64,000 nt of DNA from Kingdonia uniflora (GCA_014058105.1 JACGCM010002890.1:1860001-1924000); one strand, 5' to 3'; shown: positions 1 through 11,508, counted from the stretch's first letter. Numbers and translations are program-made. The notes: a model not told the origin generated them from the letters alone.

Positions 1-329
1 ACAAGAGTTCAAATCAGTTCGCACAAAACAAGTTCCAAGATCAACCCCACAGAAAAGTAAAGATGGTTCAAATATTACAACTCCACAGTAAATCAGAAAT
101 AGCAGGCATGGCACTCCAGTACAAATACCTCAGACCAGTGTGGCTGTATCTCCCCCCCCCCCCCAACAAGCCCTGTAGCATCAACACCTTCAGAACCCAC
201 AGTCGAAGGCCTCGACCCTGCATCATCTGCAATCATGTCAGTTGTAGCCCTAACAGCAATACCTTTGACCGCAAGAGTTTCCATGCCCCTCCCAACACCT
301 TCAACAACAACTTCCACCTCCCCCTCATT

Positions 330-2260
330 CGTCTACAAAGAGTCCTCATCAATAGGTTCTTTGACAATAGGAAGGCATTTTAAAGTGTCAGGATCAAAAC
401 CCATATCCTCAATGAACTCCTTAAGTCTGATAACAACTGCGCTTTCACGATCAAACTGTGCCTGATAGCGCGCCATCTGCTCTATCTTTTCCTTATCTTT
501 CGCAGTAACCGTTGACTTCAACACCTGCCCATGATTAAACCGTTGACCCTCCATTCTCTTCTCGGCTGCATCATTGATAGCCTCCAGATCCTGCTTCAGC
601 TTATTATTATCAGACACCAACGACTCCTCAGTCCCTTGAGCAAGCTCTAGATTATCAAGTGCCTCCCATAACCTCCTTTTTCCTACTTTCACTGCCTTGG
701 TGAATGACTGCGCCCAAGCATCCGTCTGCTAGAGTATTCGAACTGTCAGCATTTCTCAAAGCATGAAGCACTTAAGAAAATTTCAGAAGCTCACAAACAA
801 TAATAGACAGTTACCTAAAACATAGTCTTCTTCATCTGCTTCGAAGCATCATCTGGGTCAGCGCCACAGAGTTCGGCCATCGAAGCGAACTTGGCTAGAG
901 CCTAATCTTGTCGCTCAGCCTCCGTCATCTCTTCGTCCTCATCCTCCGCATCATCTTCCCTCAGTGACCTACGCCTTTTGCGCTGAACAACCTTCGTCTG
1001 TTGTACCTTCGGAACCTCAGGAATGACTCTATCTTTCCCTTTCTCTGTCTGTGCTGGTGCCTGCCCTAACCTCAGTCTCAAAGCATCACTAGCCACTTCG
1101 GGTACCGGCGCTGCTTGCTTCGAAGCCCTTTTCGCCTTCGGAACATACCGAACCGTCCTTGCCAAATCATCTTCCCCCATTTCTTCGGATATTTCGAACC
1201 ACCTTCGCCCTTCCTCCTTTTTGATGGCTTCGGTGTAACGGGTACGTTTCGAAGCAGGGAATTTGTCGTCTTCTTTCTCTTCCTCTTGATACCCAGACTC
1301 GGGAATACATAATTAACCCACTCTTCGTCAGAATAAAGTAAGGCATCAATATAATCCCTCAGATTCTCCCACGGCTAATTAGTCAGACCTACAGAATAAA
1401 AAAAAGCAATTATCAGTTTAATCGATCAATACTTCAAGAAGAATATTCCACAAATAACTTACTGGGATTATAGACTTTGTATTGCAACCTATAAGGGTCC
1501 TCCCCTTCGATATTCTCAAAATTACCCTGTACCACAACTAAATCCTTATTTCACCCTCGACCTATTGAACACAGATCGAACAATGGATATAGTACGTCCC
1601 TACATTCTGATTTGCTTTCCTCGAATAGAATGATGCAACGTCTTACCACTAAATTAATCCCCTCTTCTCACCTCTTAATTTTATATTCATGCCCTCTATT
1701 ACCCTCATCATCTCGTAAAAATTTCCATTCATTTGAACTGGGGCAACCTCCCAAAAATTTATCACCTCCATCACCAGCCTTCGGAGAGGAAGTTGCATTC
1801 CCTCAGTGACCCGCGGGTTCGACTTGAAAGTTCACCCTGCTCCTGCTACATGTAATATTACCCCCACCTTCGACAGCTCTAACTGGAAAGCAAATCGATC
1901 CAGTCTCTTTTTATCCCTCGCCGAGATAGAGCCCTCGACCTTATCAGACTCAGTTAATTCCCCACTATCATCACTCTGCTCCCCCCCCTCCCCTCTCACC
2001 ACCCGAAGGCCCAGCAGTACCCTTGTTTCTCTCCCCTCCCCCTATCTTTTCCTCCATACTATCCTCAGTCACCATCGTCTTACGACGACTAGTAATCGAA
2101 ACCCCACCCGCCGAAACTACCACGGCTAAAGAGGCATCAGTTACTACATCTAACATTTCTAAGTCGCTGTCCTCATCCTTTGGAGCACGACCAAAAATAC
2201 TAGCCTCGAGTTCTTCGATTTCCTCGTCTATCGGCCTCTATCTCGAAGCTTGACGGGTAT
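330..2260 (-). pseudogene. Antisense extra ORF (aORF) of element A, broken
   Basis: Read on the minus strand, this stretch encodes in order an Asp/Glu-rich segment (near 2156-1971), a conserved globular part, a Lys/Arg-rich basic segment (1180-902) and a coiled-coil segment (692-333, 119 aa open). The same order is found in element B at 10082-8015. A canonical intron (1389-1462, donor GTAAGT, acceptor TGTAG) sits at the same place as one in B, which suggests a spliced antisense transcript. Stops and frameshifts break the frame in several places. Proteins of this type appear in plant databases as 'putative plant transposon protein'; their function is not known. A C homopolymer of about 13 bases lies at 152-164 beyond its 3' end. 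Confidence 0.55.
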
Positions 2261-3059
2261 GCATCTTATCCTACAGAAGAAGAGGCATGCAATTAGATCG
2301 ATACATTTAATAATCACATGTCAATAACCCATCTCCCATCTACCCTCTCCAACAAATACAAACATTATCGAAAACTCAATCCCAAACCCAGTCCCTCCGT
2401 CAAACCCTCAAAATCCTAAAATGGGATCGAACCCAGACTCATGAATTCCCCCTGTCCTCGGCGATAACCTCTAAATTACAAACCTAGAAGATTCTACTTG
2501 ATACAGAAGGAAAAGCAAAACAAAAATAAACAGAGATCAATCGACCTACTTGTGTTAGCAGAAGTAAACTCGAAACAGCAAGTCAGTCTGTACCCAACAA
2601 CAACTTCAGCAACTTCTCTCAAACTTCAGATATAATGGTGCATGTTCTATCCTTCTCACTCTCTAGTTTTTCTCTATGATCAGTACAGTGGTTATTTCCT
2701 TCACATTTATATACCTTCTCAAAAAACCAAAACCGCCTCAATTTCTAAACCACTATCATTGCCACGCCCCTACTACCCTGGCTTTTCGGCTGAGACATGT
2801 TTTGACTGATTTACCCCTCATACCCCTCACGTGCGAACTACACGCTCACTCTAATTTAACTTTAAACTTAAAGCCTCTCGAACCGTTTAACCCTTGCCCA
2901 AAGCTGCCCTGTCAAGTCCCAACATCAAATCACATATTTTCCGTAAAATGAGCAAAAATCATGATTACCTGCTTGGCACACTGCCCCAGGAGCACGTACC
3001 GTTCTGACAGGACACCTGTCTGAGCTGTCAGTCCCTCCAGTTAAATACAGCAAAACCTT

Positions 3060-3420
3060 CGACATACCCACTTTCTCTCACACGAGTAATCGACTGTATC
3101 GTATCTCGAACATTCATCCACAGATAACCCCACATTCCATTTCCATATATATCGAACATTCGATCTACCACACATTCGACAAACTTCGACAGTTCAAAAT
3201 TTCACTTATACACAGATCAAAATCTTACTTCGAGAGATTATACTATTACTTCGACAGCTCAGAATATTACTTCGGGAATTCAGAATCTTACTCTTCGACA
3301 ATTCAGAATTTCTGCTTCGATATTTCAGACATTTAGTGTGACAGTTCAAATTATTACTTATAAATAGCCCAAAATCCTACTTTAATAGTTATTAAAATCC
3401 CAATTTCATTCCGATAAACA
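3060..3420 (-). repeat. Degenerate short-period repeat in the antisense leader of element A
   Basis: Words of the type ACTTCGACAGTTCAGAAT recur about every 30 bases between roughly 3185 and 3350, with many changes. No gene is visible. The stretch belongs to the leader region between the small ORFs and the antisense ORF. Confidence 0.45.
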
Positions 3421-3526
3421 TGACATCTAACCACAAAATATAGACCTACCTAGCAAAAAAAACAAACACAAAAAACAAACCGACAATAGTCAAACCAAAC
3501 ACCCAATAGTACAATTAAAAGAGACC

Positions 3527-3811
3527 CTAAGTAACAGCGAGATGCTCCTCCTCGACCACAGCCTCAACACCAGCATCTTCCTGGTCTACCATCTCCTTTG
3601 CAAACGACTCCAGCAGGGACAACCGGTGGCCTAGAAAGGGTCCCATCATCTGCAATAAATCCCACCAATATGCGAAGGGCATACCAGTAATAGGTGCCCC
3701 AGGTTCCGCTTCAAAAAGATTCGGCATCTCCGCATCAATGTTCTGATAGATACCAAGCCTTCGTTGTAACTCCACCGTCTTCTCCCGTACTCGCCTAACT
3801 CTTACTGCCAC
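3527..3811 (-). CDS. Small antisense ORF s2 in element A (unknown)
   Basis: This is a 94-residue open frame upstream of the aORF, on the same minus strand. I do not recognise a named domain. It shares a pattern with the ORF at 4764-4459: an acidic MP[DN]L.EA stretch, G.[IP]..G, then an aromatic AY.W motif, then a leucine-rich helix and an acidic tail. The two look like diverged tandem copies. The start is the first Met; an upstream stop in the same frame lies close by. A role is not known, and the ORF may be relict coding sequence of the retroelement. Confidence 0.4.
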   Translation of the reverse strand: MAVRVRRVREKTVELQRRLGIYQNIDAEMPNLFEAEPGAPITGMPFAYWWDLLQMMGPFLGHRLSLLESFAKEMVDQEDAGVEAVVEEEHLAVT

Positions 3812-4458
3812 CTGGTTCTCTTGCTCGGGTCATGGAACATCATTGTTGTTTTGGGAAGAAGAAAAAGCCATTATATTCAGAGATGAAAGAAAAATTGTAT
3901 GCAATCCTCCCAGAAATAGCCATTTTATACTGGAAATCAGATTCAGTTAACCCTTCATTCATCAAAGTCGCATTCATTGCAGTCTTCAATTTTTTTCCTT
4001 GAAAACCCAACAGTCAAGACTTTTACACTTCCTAGACATAACCGTTTTGTCTGTATCCCCATTCAAACCATATTCCCGAGAACTACAGTCGAACCATCGA
4101 CCCCCCTTTTTCTGCGAGTACTCTTTGTAATCGAATACCGACCCCTTACAAACTTTGTCTCACACCTCTTTCACAGAGTTTTGACTAATAAAAGAACAAT
4201 TACCTTCGATCATACCCTTATACTTTGAAGCCAGTTTTTTGCCAACATTCGATGAGATATATTTGCTACCGTGCCCATAAAGCTATTCGTCTACAATAAC
4301 TACCAGAAACAAACGCACAAAATTGTAGCAAAACATTGTTTCCATTCCATCCACAAATTACAATAATAGAAATAGTAAATTTGAAAACCCAAATGTACAA
4401 AACCACATAAACTTTCAAAATACAGTTCCATACAAAAAAAAACCCTATCATCACCACC

Positions 4459-4764
4459 TCAAGAAGTAGCATCCCTATTTCCAGATGGTCCAGTTCCACT
4501 CGTCGAGCCTTGTTCCTCCATCTCATTTTCTGCACAAATGAGGCACTCGACCAAAGCCGACAGAAAGAGGTAACATTTATTTGCACTCGTAAAGTTGTAC
4601 TTCAGTTGCCCCCAAAGGTAAGCATAAGTCTCACCATTGATGAGTTCTCCAGCTCCTGCCTCCACCAGGTCAGGCATGTCCCAGTCCAGATCATGCTGAC
4701 TGAAGAACTTTAAGTGTAACTCAGCAGTCCTCCGCCCTATACGGCGATCTCGGGCGAATCCCAT
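4459..4764 (-). CDS. Small antisense ORF s1 in element A (unknown)
   Basis: This is a 101-residue open frame on the minus strand with motifs DMPDLVEAG, YAYLWGQL and a Glu/Ser/Gly-rich tail ending near GNRDATS. It is the first of two related small ORFs (the other is 3811-3527) preceding the antisense extra ORF of element A. A possibly related ORF occupies the equivalent position in gypsy-3 (17236-17604). I know no family name for it. Homologous copies kept open in an otherwise decayed element argue weakly that it once was a protein. Confidence 0.42.
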   Translation of the reverse strand: MGFARDRRIGRRTAELHLKFFSQHDLDWDMPDLVEAGAGELINGETYAYLWGQLKYNFTSANKCYLFLSALVECLICAENEMEEQGSTSGTGPSGNRDATS

Positions 4765-5056
4765 CCTTTTTTAATAGCGCGTATTGGGCGTGGTATCCAT
4801 AAAGATTTTCAAAATTTGCAGAAGAAAGAGAAGAGAATCAAACAGAAGAAGAATATACAGTATCCCTACCCCCATAACCCATACTTATAGCCTCATCCCA
4901 TTAATTACTCCCTAACCACCAATATTTCATTATTACACTCTTTTATTACCTCCCTCGAAAAACCAACAGTCAATTATTTCACTAACTGACTTCAAACAGT
5001 ATTCTCAGCAAACGCCCCTACACCTGTTTTCAAGCCCTTCGCTGAGAGGGAGCGAA

Positions 5057-5773
5057 TGTAGTAGCCTACTGGCAGCCTTCTACCCCAGTCAAATACTCAA
5101 AGGCTACTTCGAAGCCTACTCAAATATCTCGAAGCCCATCCAATCCTTAAAAAAATCTCCCAAAGATCACCCGAAGGCAAAGCCTCGACTCTGAACAAGC
5201 CTCAAAGAAGAACTCCACTCCAACATCAAAAATACTTCGACCATATCCGAACATGGTCGAAGTGTAATAAGACAGACAGCCAGCTCACTAGACAGGATGG
5301 CGGAGTTGTTGGTCCGTACAGCTACAGTGACAGAGCATGGTGTCAGACCCTGTTTTTCGGTTTCAACACCAACTCCGGGATATCCGCTCGATATCCAGAG
5401 GATATCCGAATTGTGCACTTGTAATCGTACCTAACCCTGGTGACTCAGCTCATCCTATGTTCTATAAATAGGAGAGATGGGGAACCAAAGTGGGGTTAGA
5501 AAATCTCTCCCCAAACCCCATACAGTTTACCTTTGATCACCTTGTAAAATCCAGTACTCAAACCTTCGACCACTTGACAGAAATAAAAATACTCATAAAA
5601 ATCCTCATCAGAGGTCGTAGGGAGTCACAATCCAGGTTTCCACGCAAGTATATTGTTTATTGATTTTTCGCATTCTAGGCTATATACTTGAATTCCTTTG
5701 TTTGAAGATTAAACCCCAGGGTGTAAGAGCTGACTTCCCCTCCGTAAGAAGTTAGGCCCCTAAAAGCATCACA
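5057..5773 (+). repeat. 3' LTR of element A
   Basis: The LTR begins TGTAGTAGCC directly after a purine-rich tract. It contains a TATA box (TATAAATA, 5463-5470) and, about 130 bases further, an A-rich poly(A)-signal-like stretch (AATAAAAAT near 5583). This is the usual U3-R-U5 order on the plus strand. The end at CATCACA (5773) is inferred from the point where integrase sequence of element B starts. No second LTR is available to prove the boundaries. Confidence 0.55.
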
Positions 5774-5794
5774 CCCATAATATTTGAAGCCCGT

Positions 5795-6718
5795 CTCAAG
5801 ACCTTCATTGCAGCCAAGTTTCTTGGTCGTTCAGGCGATGAGCCATTGATCTAGTGGGTCCTTTCCCAAAAGCTTCGGACAGCAGAGAACAAATTCTAGT
5901 AGCTACAGATTATTTTACTAAATGGGTCGAAGTAATGCCTCTATATCGAACCAAGGAAGAAGAAGTCATGAAGTTCTTATGGGAATATATCATCACACGT
6001 TTTGGCTGCCCTAACATGAATTGATGAGACAACGGTCCACAGTTTGTTGGGAACAAAGTCCTCAATTTCCTTAAAAATTATAATATTATCTTTTCCCCCT
6101 CTACCCCTTATTACCCACAAGGAAATGGTCAGGTCAAAGTAATCAATAAAACTATAGTCGATGGTCTTAAGAAATACGTCGACCAAAAGAAAGGCTGATG
6201 GGTTCAAGAATTACAATATGTACTTTGGGCCTATCGCAGCATACCAAGAAAGGCGATGGGTTGCACCCCTTTCCTCCTAGCTTATGGTACCGAAGCTGTG
6301 TTGCCACTCAGTTCAAAGTGCCAATGCGCAACCCTGACCTCCCCGATGAAGATAACGAGTTCAAACTTGGATGGAATATATTATGGATTGATGAAAATAG
6401 AGACCAAGCCATAGCTAACCTCGGTCATTATCATCTCTCTATCCAGAAGTCATACAACAAAAAGGTTTGACCATGCAGCTTTAATATTGGAGATCTGGTA
6501 CTCTGACGAGTCACTCCCTCTTCGAAGCCTCACAATGTTGGTAAGTTAGCTGAATCCTGGGAAGGACATTATGTCGTGTATGACAAAACCGATAAAGGAT
6601 CGTATTATTTGAAGACAAAAGCTGAGGAGCCCCTACCCAACCCTTGGAACACAATAGAATTAGTCTCATATAAAAGGTTATGGCCACCACCTTGTTCAAC
6701 TGATGTAAATACAGCATA
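5795..6718 (+). pseudogene. Ty3/gypsy integrase of element B (broken)
   Basis: This is the catalytic core and C-terminal part of a retroviral-type integrase. Visible pieces are the first catalytic Asp region (AIDLVGPFPKAS), ATDYFTKWVEVMPLY, the second Asp region (DNGPQFVGN), NKTIVDGLKK and WAYRS.PRKAMG.TPF.LAYG. A frame change is followed by the C-terminal part with GKLAESWEGHYVV (a GPF/Y-module-like stretch) and NPWNT. Several TGA/TAG stops and at least one frameshift make it non-functional. The zinc-binding N-terminus is missing because element A interrupts it upstream. The second catalytic region keeps its Asp; the Glu position reads GQVKVINK, so it is substituted. Confidence 0.8.
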
Positions 6719-6761
6719 ATCAATGAACATATTTTCCTCCTCAGAGCTTCATTTCATGCCT

Positions 6762-7645
6762 CCAGTGAACTTCTTGAGTTGGTAAAACCTAAGTATCATG
6801 TCAACCCTTCGACCCAACAGAAACTTGGGAACGACCTCAAAGTTTTTCAAGGTTCCAATTTAAGCAAACCTGAGTGGCGTAAATGGTCGACAGACCGGAC
6901 ATTTGGGGATGCATTGGGGCTGACCACATAATGTTTTGCTTAGGCTCAAACGCGCGGATAGAAATACCCGGGGGTGACCTTCCAAGTCCAGTGAACTTCA
7001 TGAGTTGGTCAAACCTAAGTATCATGTCAACCCTTCGACCTCACTGATACTTGGGGGCGACCCCAAAGTATTTCAAGGTTCTAATTCGAGCAAACCCGAG
7101 TGGTATAAATGGTCGACAGACCGGACACTCGGGTATGTATTGGGGCCAACCACATAATGCTTTGTTTAAGCTCATATCCGCGGATAGAAATACCTGGGGG
7201 TGACCTTCAAAATCCAGTGAACTTCTTGAGTAGGTCAAACCTAAGTATCATGTCAACTCTTCGACTCGACTAATACTTAGGAGCGACCTCAAAAATTTTC
7301 AAGGTTCCAATTCGGGCAAACCCGAGTGGCATGAATGGTCGGCAGACCAGACACTTGGGAATGCATTGGGGCCGACCACATAATGCTTCGTTTAGGCTCA
7401 AACCCATGGATAGACCCGGGGGCGACCTTTGAAGTCCAGTAAACTTGTTGAGTCGGTCAAACCTAAGTATCATGTCAACCATTCGACCCGACTGATACTT
7501 GAGGGCAACCTCAAAGTTCTACGAGTTTCCAGATTGAGCAAATCCGAGTGACATGCATAGTTGACAGATATGACACTCGGGGATACATTATAACCGACCA
7601 TATCATGCTTCGTCTAGGTTCAAACCCGCGGATAGAAGTACGGCA
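6762..7645 (+). repeat. Tandem array, about 3.9 copies of a 222-226 bp unit
   Basis: Units start with CCAGTGAACTTCTTGAG-like sequence at 6762, 6988, 7214 and 7436, giving periods of 226, 226 and 222 bases. Each unit carries a recurrent 'ATGGTCGACAGACCGGACA' block and 'CCGCGGATAGAAATACC' near its end. The last unit is cut short near 7645. Open frames seen across the array on the minus strand only reflect the periodicity. The array sits between integrase and the antisense ORF. Tat-lineage elements are known for such 3' untranslated arrays, which can seed satellite DNA. Confidence 0.9.
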
Positions 7646-7673
7646 CATTCTCTACTTCAAGTTTCACACAGAT

Positions 7674-7778
7674 ACCAACATACAGATCTACCAGCAATTC
7701 AAGTCAAATACATACCAGCAATTTAAGTCAAATATATACCAGTAATTCAAGTCCAATACATACCAGCAGGTCAAATTT
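7674..7778 (+). repeat. Tandem mini-array, about 27-bp unit, 4 copies
   Basis: The unit reads roughly CATACCAGCAATTCAAGTC plus AAAT and is repeated four times with small changes. It follows directly after the 226-bp array of element B and belongs to its 3' untranslated region. Confidence 0.8.
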
Positions 7779-8014
7779 AACTACATTACTCATTGTTCAA
7801 ATTCTACCTATCCAACACACTAAAGCAAAAAATAGGAGAGAGAGTTCATAATAGATGACGGAAGCTAAAGAAAGCACCTTCTCCAAATACCCCACTCACA
7901 TAGGATTGTCCGCACTTACTCCTTCTTCATGATCTTCTACAACAACACCTCCACTGCCTTTGACAACAGGGTTCATTACAGTAGCATCGGCGCCACCTTC
8001 GACTATAGCATCCC

Positions 8015-10082
8015 CTACAGTTTTACCAGTACTAACACCACCCCTTTGACCGCAGGTTCAGTTACCACTTCTCCAACACCTCTACCTATAGGGCCTACTT
8101 CAATCCTTTTTGTATGTGCAACATCATCAACAACAAGCTCATCAATTAGATAATAGGGTTCGAAGGTTGCTAGATTGTACCCTAACCCATCCATAAATTT
8201 CTTCATGGTTGTGGTCACGTCACACTCCTCGTCGTACTGCGCCTGGAACCGTGCATGATTATCTTGAAGTTGCTCCTCCTCACTGGTTAGTTTTGCCTCT
8301 AACACTGCTACCCTCTACTCATAATTGGCGATCACAGCTTGGGTTTCCCTCGCGGCATTAGCTCTGTAACTGATCTCGTTCTAGCATACCGACCTAGCTC
8401 TCCAGTGACATAACGCTCCCCTGTGCGAGCTCAAGCCTGCCCCTTACCTCCTTCAGCTTCTCACTCGATACCTTCTGGGATTTGATAAAAGATATCACCC
8501 AAGCATTTACTTACATGAATACTCGACTAATTGTCAGTTCTTAAAGAATAATTTCAACTTCAAAGATCCAGAAGTACTTACTTGGTGTAACACTTTGCTA
8601 ACATGCCGCCCCGCTTTATCTGGGTTAGTGTCGCAGAGAGATATCATCGACTCGACCGTTACGCGAGCCAGCTCTTCTTGTTCGGCCGAGTATCGCCTAG
8701 CTTTGTCTGGCTCATCCCCATCGACCATCAGCTCCCAACCCTCTTTCGCCCAATTGTCTTCGTCAGATAGGTCGACGAGGCTTCGTTCGTGACTTTGCCT
8801 TTGCCTTTGTTGGTCTGCGGAACTACTTTGGGAACAATCTTGGGCACACTCGACCGTATCATCCCGGAACCCACTCGTTGAGCCCTTGGTATAAATCTCG
8901 ACTTTCGAATCAAATTCTCGCCTCCCATCTCACCCGCTCTGGCCGAAGCACTTCTTTCTTTTCTCTTCTTCGCATACCCAGAGGCAACAGGAACGTCTCT
9001 CAGTAACTTGTCTGTCTTCTTTCGTCTCTTTCTCACAATACCTAACCTCTTAAATACAACATTTACCCACTCTTCATCCTGGTTGATCAGTTCATCAATA
9101 TAAGTCATCGGGTTCTTCAATGCATTATTTGTGGGATCTGCAAAATATGAAGAAAAGATCAATAATTTATTCGAGCCATATAATGAACATACTTTGACTA
9201 TTAACTTACTTGCGGTGTATAGCCTATGCTTCAGCCTAAATTCTTCCTCCCCCTGTGCATTCTCATATCTCCCCTTTACCACCTCCAAATCCATATCTCA
9301 CCCATGCCCAGTCAAACACAGGTCAAATAACCATGGTTTGTCTGAATGATACTGAATGTGATATGTCCCTACCTTCTTATTTGCATTTCTCGAATAGAAC
9401 GACACTATGTCGAACTACTGGATCAAAAATTTCCCCTCGTGTTTCAACTCCACATTCATACCCTCAATACCCCTCATCATTTCATAAAAGTTGTCGTTCA
9501 TTTGACATGGGGCCACATCCCAGAAATTCAATACCTGCTTAACCAGCCTTTGAAGATAAAGATGTATCCCTAAACAAATTTAGCCTCTAAGTGCCATAAT
9601 CCTATCCTAGGGGGATCCTTAAATGTATACTCAGTCCTTAATGGCACCAGAATAACACCCACCTTCGCCCACCCATGTTTGGCCATAAATCGACCCAGTT
9701 TTGCCTGCTTCTGCGGTGATACCGGCCCCACAGTTATCAAATCATCATCCGTACCTTCACTACTATCACCCTCTTCCTCTTCCCCCTCGTCCCTCTCATC
9801 ACCTGAAGCTTCGACGGCATCTTCATTCCCCATTCCCTCTCTTTCTTCTCCTTCCTCAATTTCCTCTATATCACTCTCTCCGACTATTCGAGTCTTACGA
9901 TGACTCTTAGTCAATGCTTTAACACCTAGCACTACTATAGCCAACGAGACATCCATGGCAATTTCTAATTCTTCCAGATCACTACTCTCACCTCCTCGAT
10001 CTCGACCAGATACACTTGGTTCGTTTACTTCGTCCTCATCCTCATCTACTAGCCTCATCCTCGAAGCTCGACAGGTATGCAT
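8015..10082 (-). pseudogene. Antisense extra ORF (aORF) of element B, spliced and broken
   Basis: Minus strand, in order: an acidic N-terminal part (10082-9573; runs of Glu/Asp, then a segment ending IGLWHLEAKFV); a globular part (about 9570-9220, with NFWDVAPCQMNDNFYEMM and FDIVSFYS); a basic linker (9130-8728, with repeated Lys/Arg); and a coiled coil (8305-8015). A canonical intron at 9138-9209 (donor GTAAGT, acceptor TTTGCAG) joins the globular part to the DEEWVN segment. The same intron occurs in element A. In-frame stops, for instance after the globular part, show decay. The protein class is known only as a 'plant transposon protein' associated with Tat retroelements; its function is unknown. 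Confidence 0.6.
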
Positions 10083-11335
10083 TATACCCTACAGAAGAAG
10101 AGGATCGGCATTTGCTCGATATATTCGAGTATTAAGGATCGGTTTCATAATATTATCTACCCTCACTGATCGGCCGCCCTACGACTGAATGTTCTATTGC
10201 TACCCTCACCACCTCGCCCCTCCAAATTTATTACTTTGCCAGACTTTCAGCAATATCTATTACCCCCTTCCTCAGTTACGCCGTTACAGACAAAGAACTA
10301 AAACTTACCCCTACCATACAGACAAAGAGCAAAAGGAGAAGTAACAATAAAAATAAATTCCCTATCTTTACCAAGAAGTTAGATGGCATACCTGTTTTAG
10401 TATATCAGATTATCGGCAACAACAGCGTCTCCTTCCTTCCTCTCCAGCAAGTTCAACCACCATAATGGTGTATGCTCTCCTCTCTTCCTCCTTTTTCTCT
10501 TTCTGATTGTTTTGGAAATAGTGACTTTCTCTCTCTTTCACAAACCTCTTTAAATGCCGCCCAAAAAAATCAAACCCCATAAATTTCCCCCACTCATCAT
10601 TATTACCACTCCTCCACTCCCCCCTCATTTTTGGGCATGTTGTGTTTTCCCAAGATTGCCTCTACTTGTACCACGTACGCGTCACACACTTACACCAGAT
10701 AATACTTTTTTTAGCCCTCTCGAACCTTCTGATACACTACCCGAAGTTGTCAACTCAAGCCTACGCGCGTGTCACATCTACCTCTTTCCCACACCCGAGG
10801 AAACATAATGATGACCTGCAGTGGCACATTGCCCTATGAATAGTATCACCTCTGACATTTCAACCATTTTGGCTATCGTCTTTTGCAATCGAAACCTCCC
10901 ATACAGTCGTCTTCAATCCATCTTATACATTCCACAATAGTCGTACCCTTCGATCACAGACATTTTCGAGCCCTCTCATGCTTTCATCTTCGAATCATCG
11001 TCTACATTCATCCACAATCCATCGTACATATACATATGTTCTTGAACCTTCAATCAATACTTTTCATTCAATGAAAGAATCAAATTTTCTTACCACTTTT
11101 ATTCATTTTCATTACTCAAGTTCGAAGTTTGACAATTAAACTGTGCCTACATTATCATCGTCTACATTACCTATAACTGTTATACTACCATACTTCGACA
11201 ATCACATAATTCTTTCATTCATGCGAAGTACGCGGGCATACATGACCAACATTAAAAAGAAGAGAGAGAAACAACAAAAATAATAGCAATACCAATAACA
11301 AACTTGGCCCCTATACTATCTACGAAAGAAAACTT
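10083..11335 (-). other. Leader of the antisense ORF of element B
   Basis: There is no coding potential here. The stretch is C/T-rich and aligns loosely with 2260-3420 of element A. Shared marks are ATAATGGTG(C/T)ATG near 10463 and 2635, CCCTCTCGAACC near 10715 and 2870, and repeated TTCGA words. By position it would be the promoter and 5' leader for the antisense transcript, which is an inference. Confidence 0.4.
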
Positions 11336-11493
11336 TAATATAAACCAATATAAAGATAACTCTACAACAAAGGTTACCTAACCTACTCAAACTTTCCCCA
11401 TAACCCAATTGGGCATATGGGCTTTTTAGGAGTCCTAATAGGACACCCCAACCCTGCTGGGTTCCTAGCTTGGGCTGGACCCAACTCTTAACA
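11336..11493 (-). repeat. Truncated 3' LTR of copia-1
   Basis: This copy matches the right-hand LTR from ATATAAAGATAAC through GGACCCAACTC(T/C)TAACA. About the first 105 bases of the plus-strand left end, which are present at 29233-29337, are missing here. The left boundary is set where similarity stops and is accurate to perhaps 10 bases. Confidence 0.8.
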
Positions 11494-11508
11494 CTCCCCC
11501 TTGGGGTA
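11494..11508 (-). other. Polypurine tract of copia-1
   Basis: On the minus strand this reads ATACCCCAAGGGGGAG, immediately followed by the LTR start TGTTAAGAG. A purine tract touching the 3' LTR is the primer site for plus-strand DNA synthesis and fixes the orientation of the element. Confidence 0.8.

Larger units (their letters stand above)
1..5773 (+). mobile_element. Tat-type Ty3/gypsy retrotransposon A, right end only
   Basis: This is the 3' part of an LTR retrotransposon whose gag-pol would lie off the left edge on the plus strand. The visible part holds an antisense (minus-strand) extra ORF, two small antisense ORFs, a purine-rich tract (5043-5055, GAGAGGGAGCGA core) and a 3' LTR starting TGTAGTAGCC at 5057. 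Antisense extra ORFs between integrase and 3' LTR, and tandem repeats in the same place, are known features of the plant Tat lineage. Immediately right of the LTR the sequence enters the integrase of a related element (B), so A is inferred to be inserted in B. The exact right end is a guess (CATCACA at 5773), because the other LTR and the second target-site copy are outside the window. Confidence 0.7.
5774..11335 (+). mobile_element. Tat-type Ty3/gypsy retrotransposon B, truncated at both sides
   Basis: Integrase is on the plus strand, followed by a 226-bp tandem array, a 27-bp mini-array, and an antisense extra ORF on the minus strand. The antisense half (about 7900-11300) is recognisably homologous to 100-3420 of element A in the same order, so A and B belong to related families. 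The left side is interrupted by A. The right side stops inside the leader of the antisense ORF, where copia-1 LTR sequence begins (about 11335), with no LTR of its own. That junction is therefore a deletion or rearrangement and not a clean insertion. Confidence 0.6.

Noticed and set aside
6837..7482. Three open frames on the minus strand with similar protein sequence
   Set aside because: They come from the 226-bp tandem array; the period shifts create related frames by chance and no protein family is visible.
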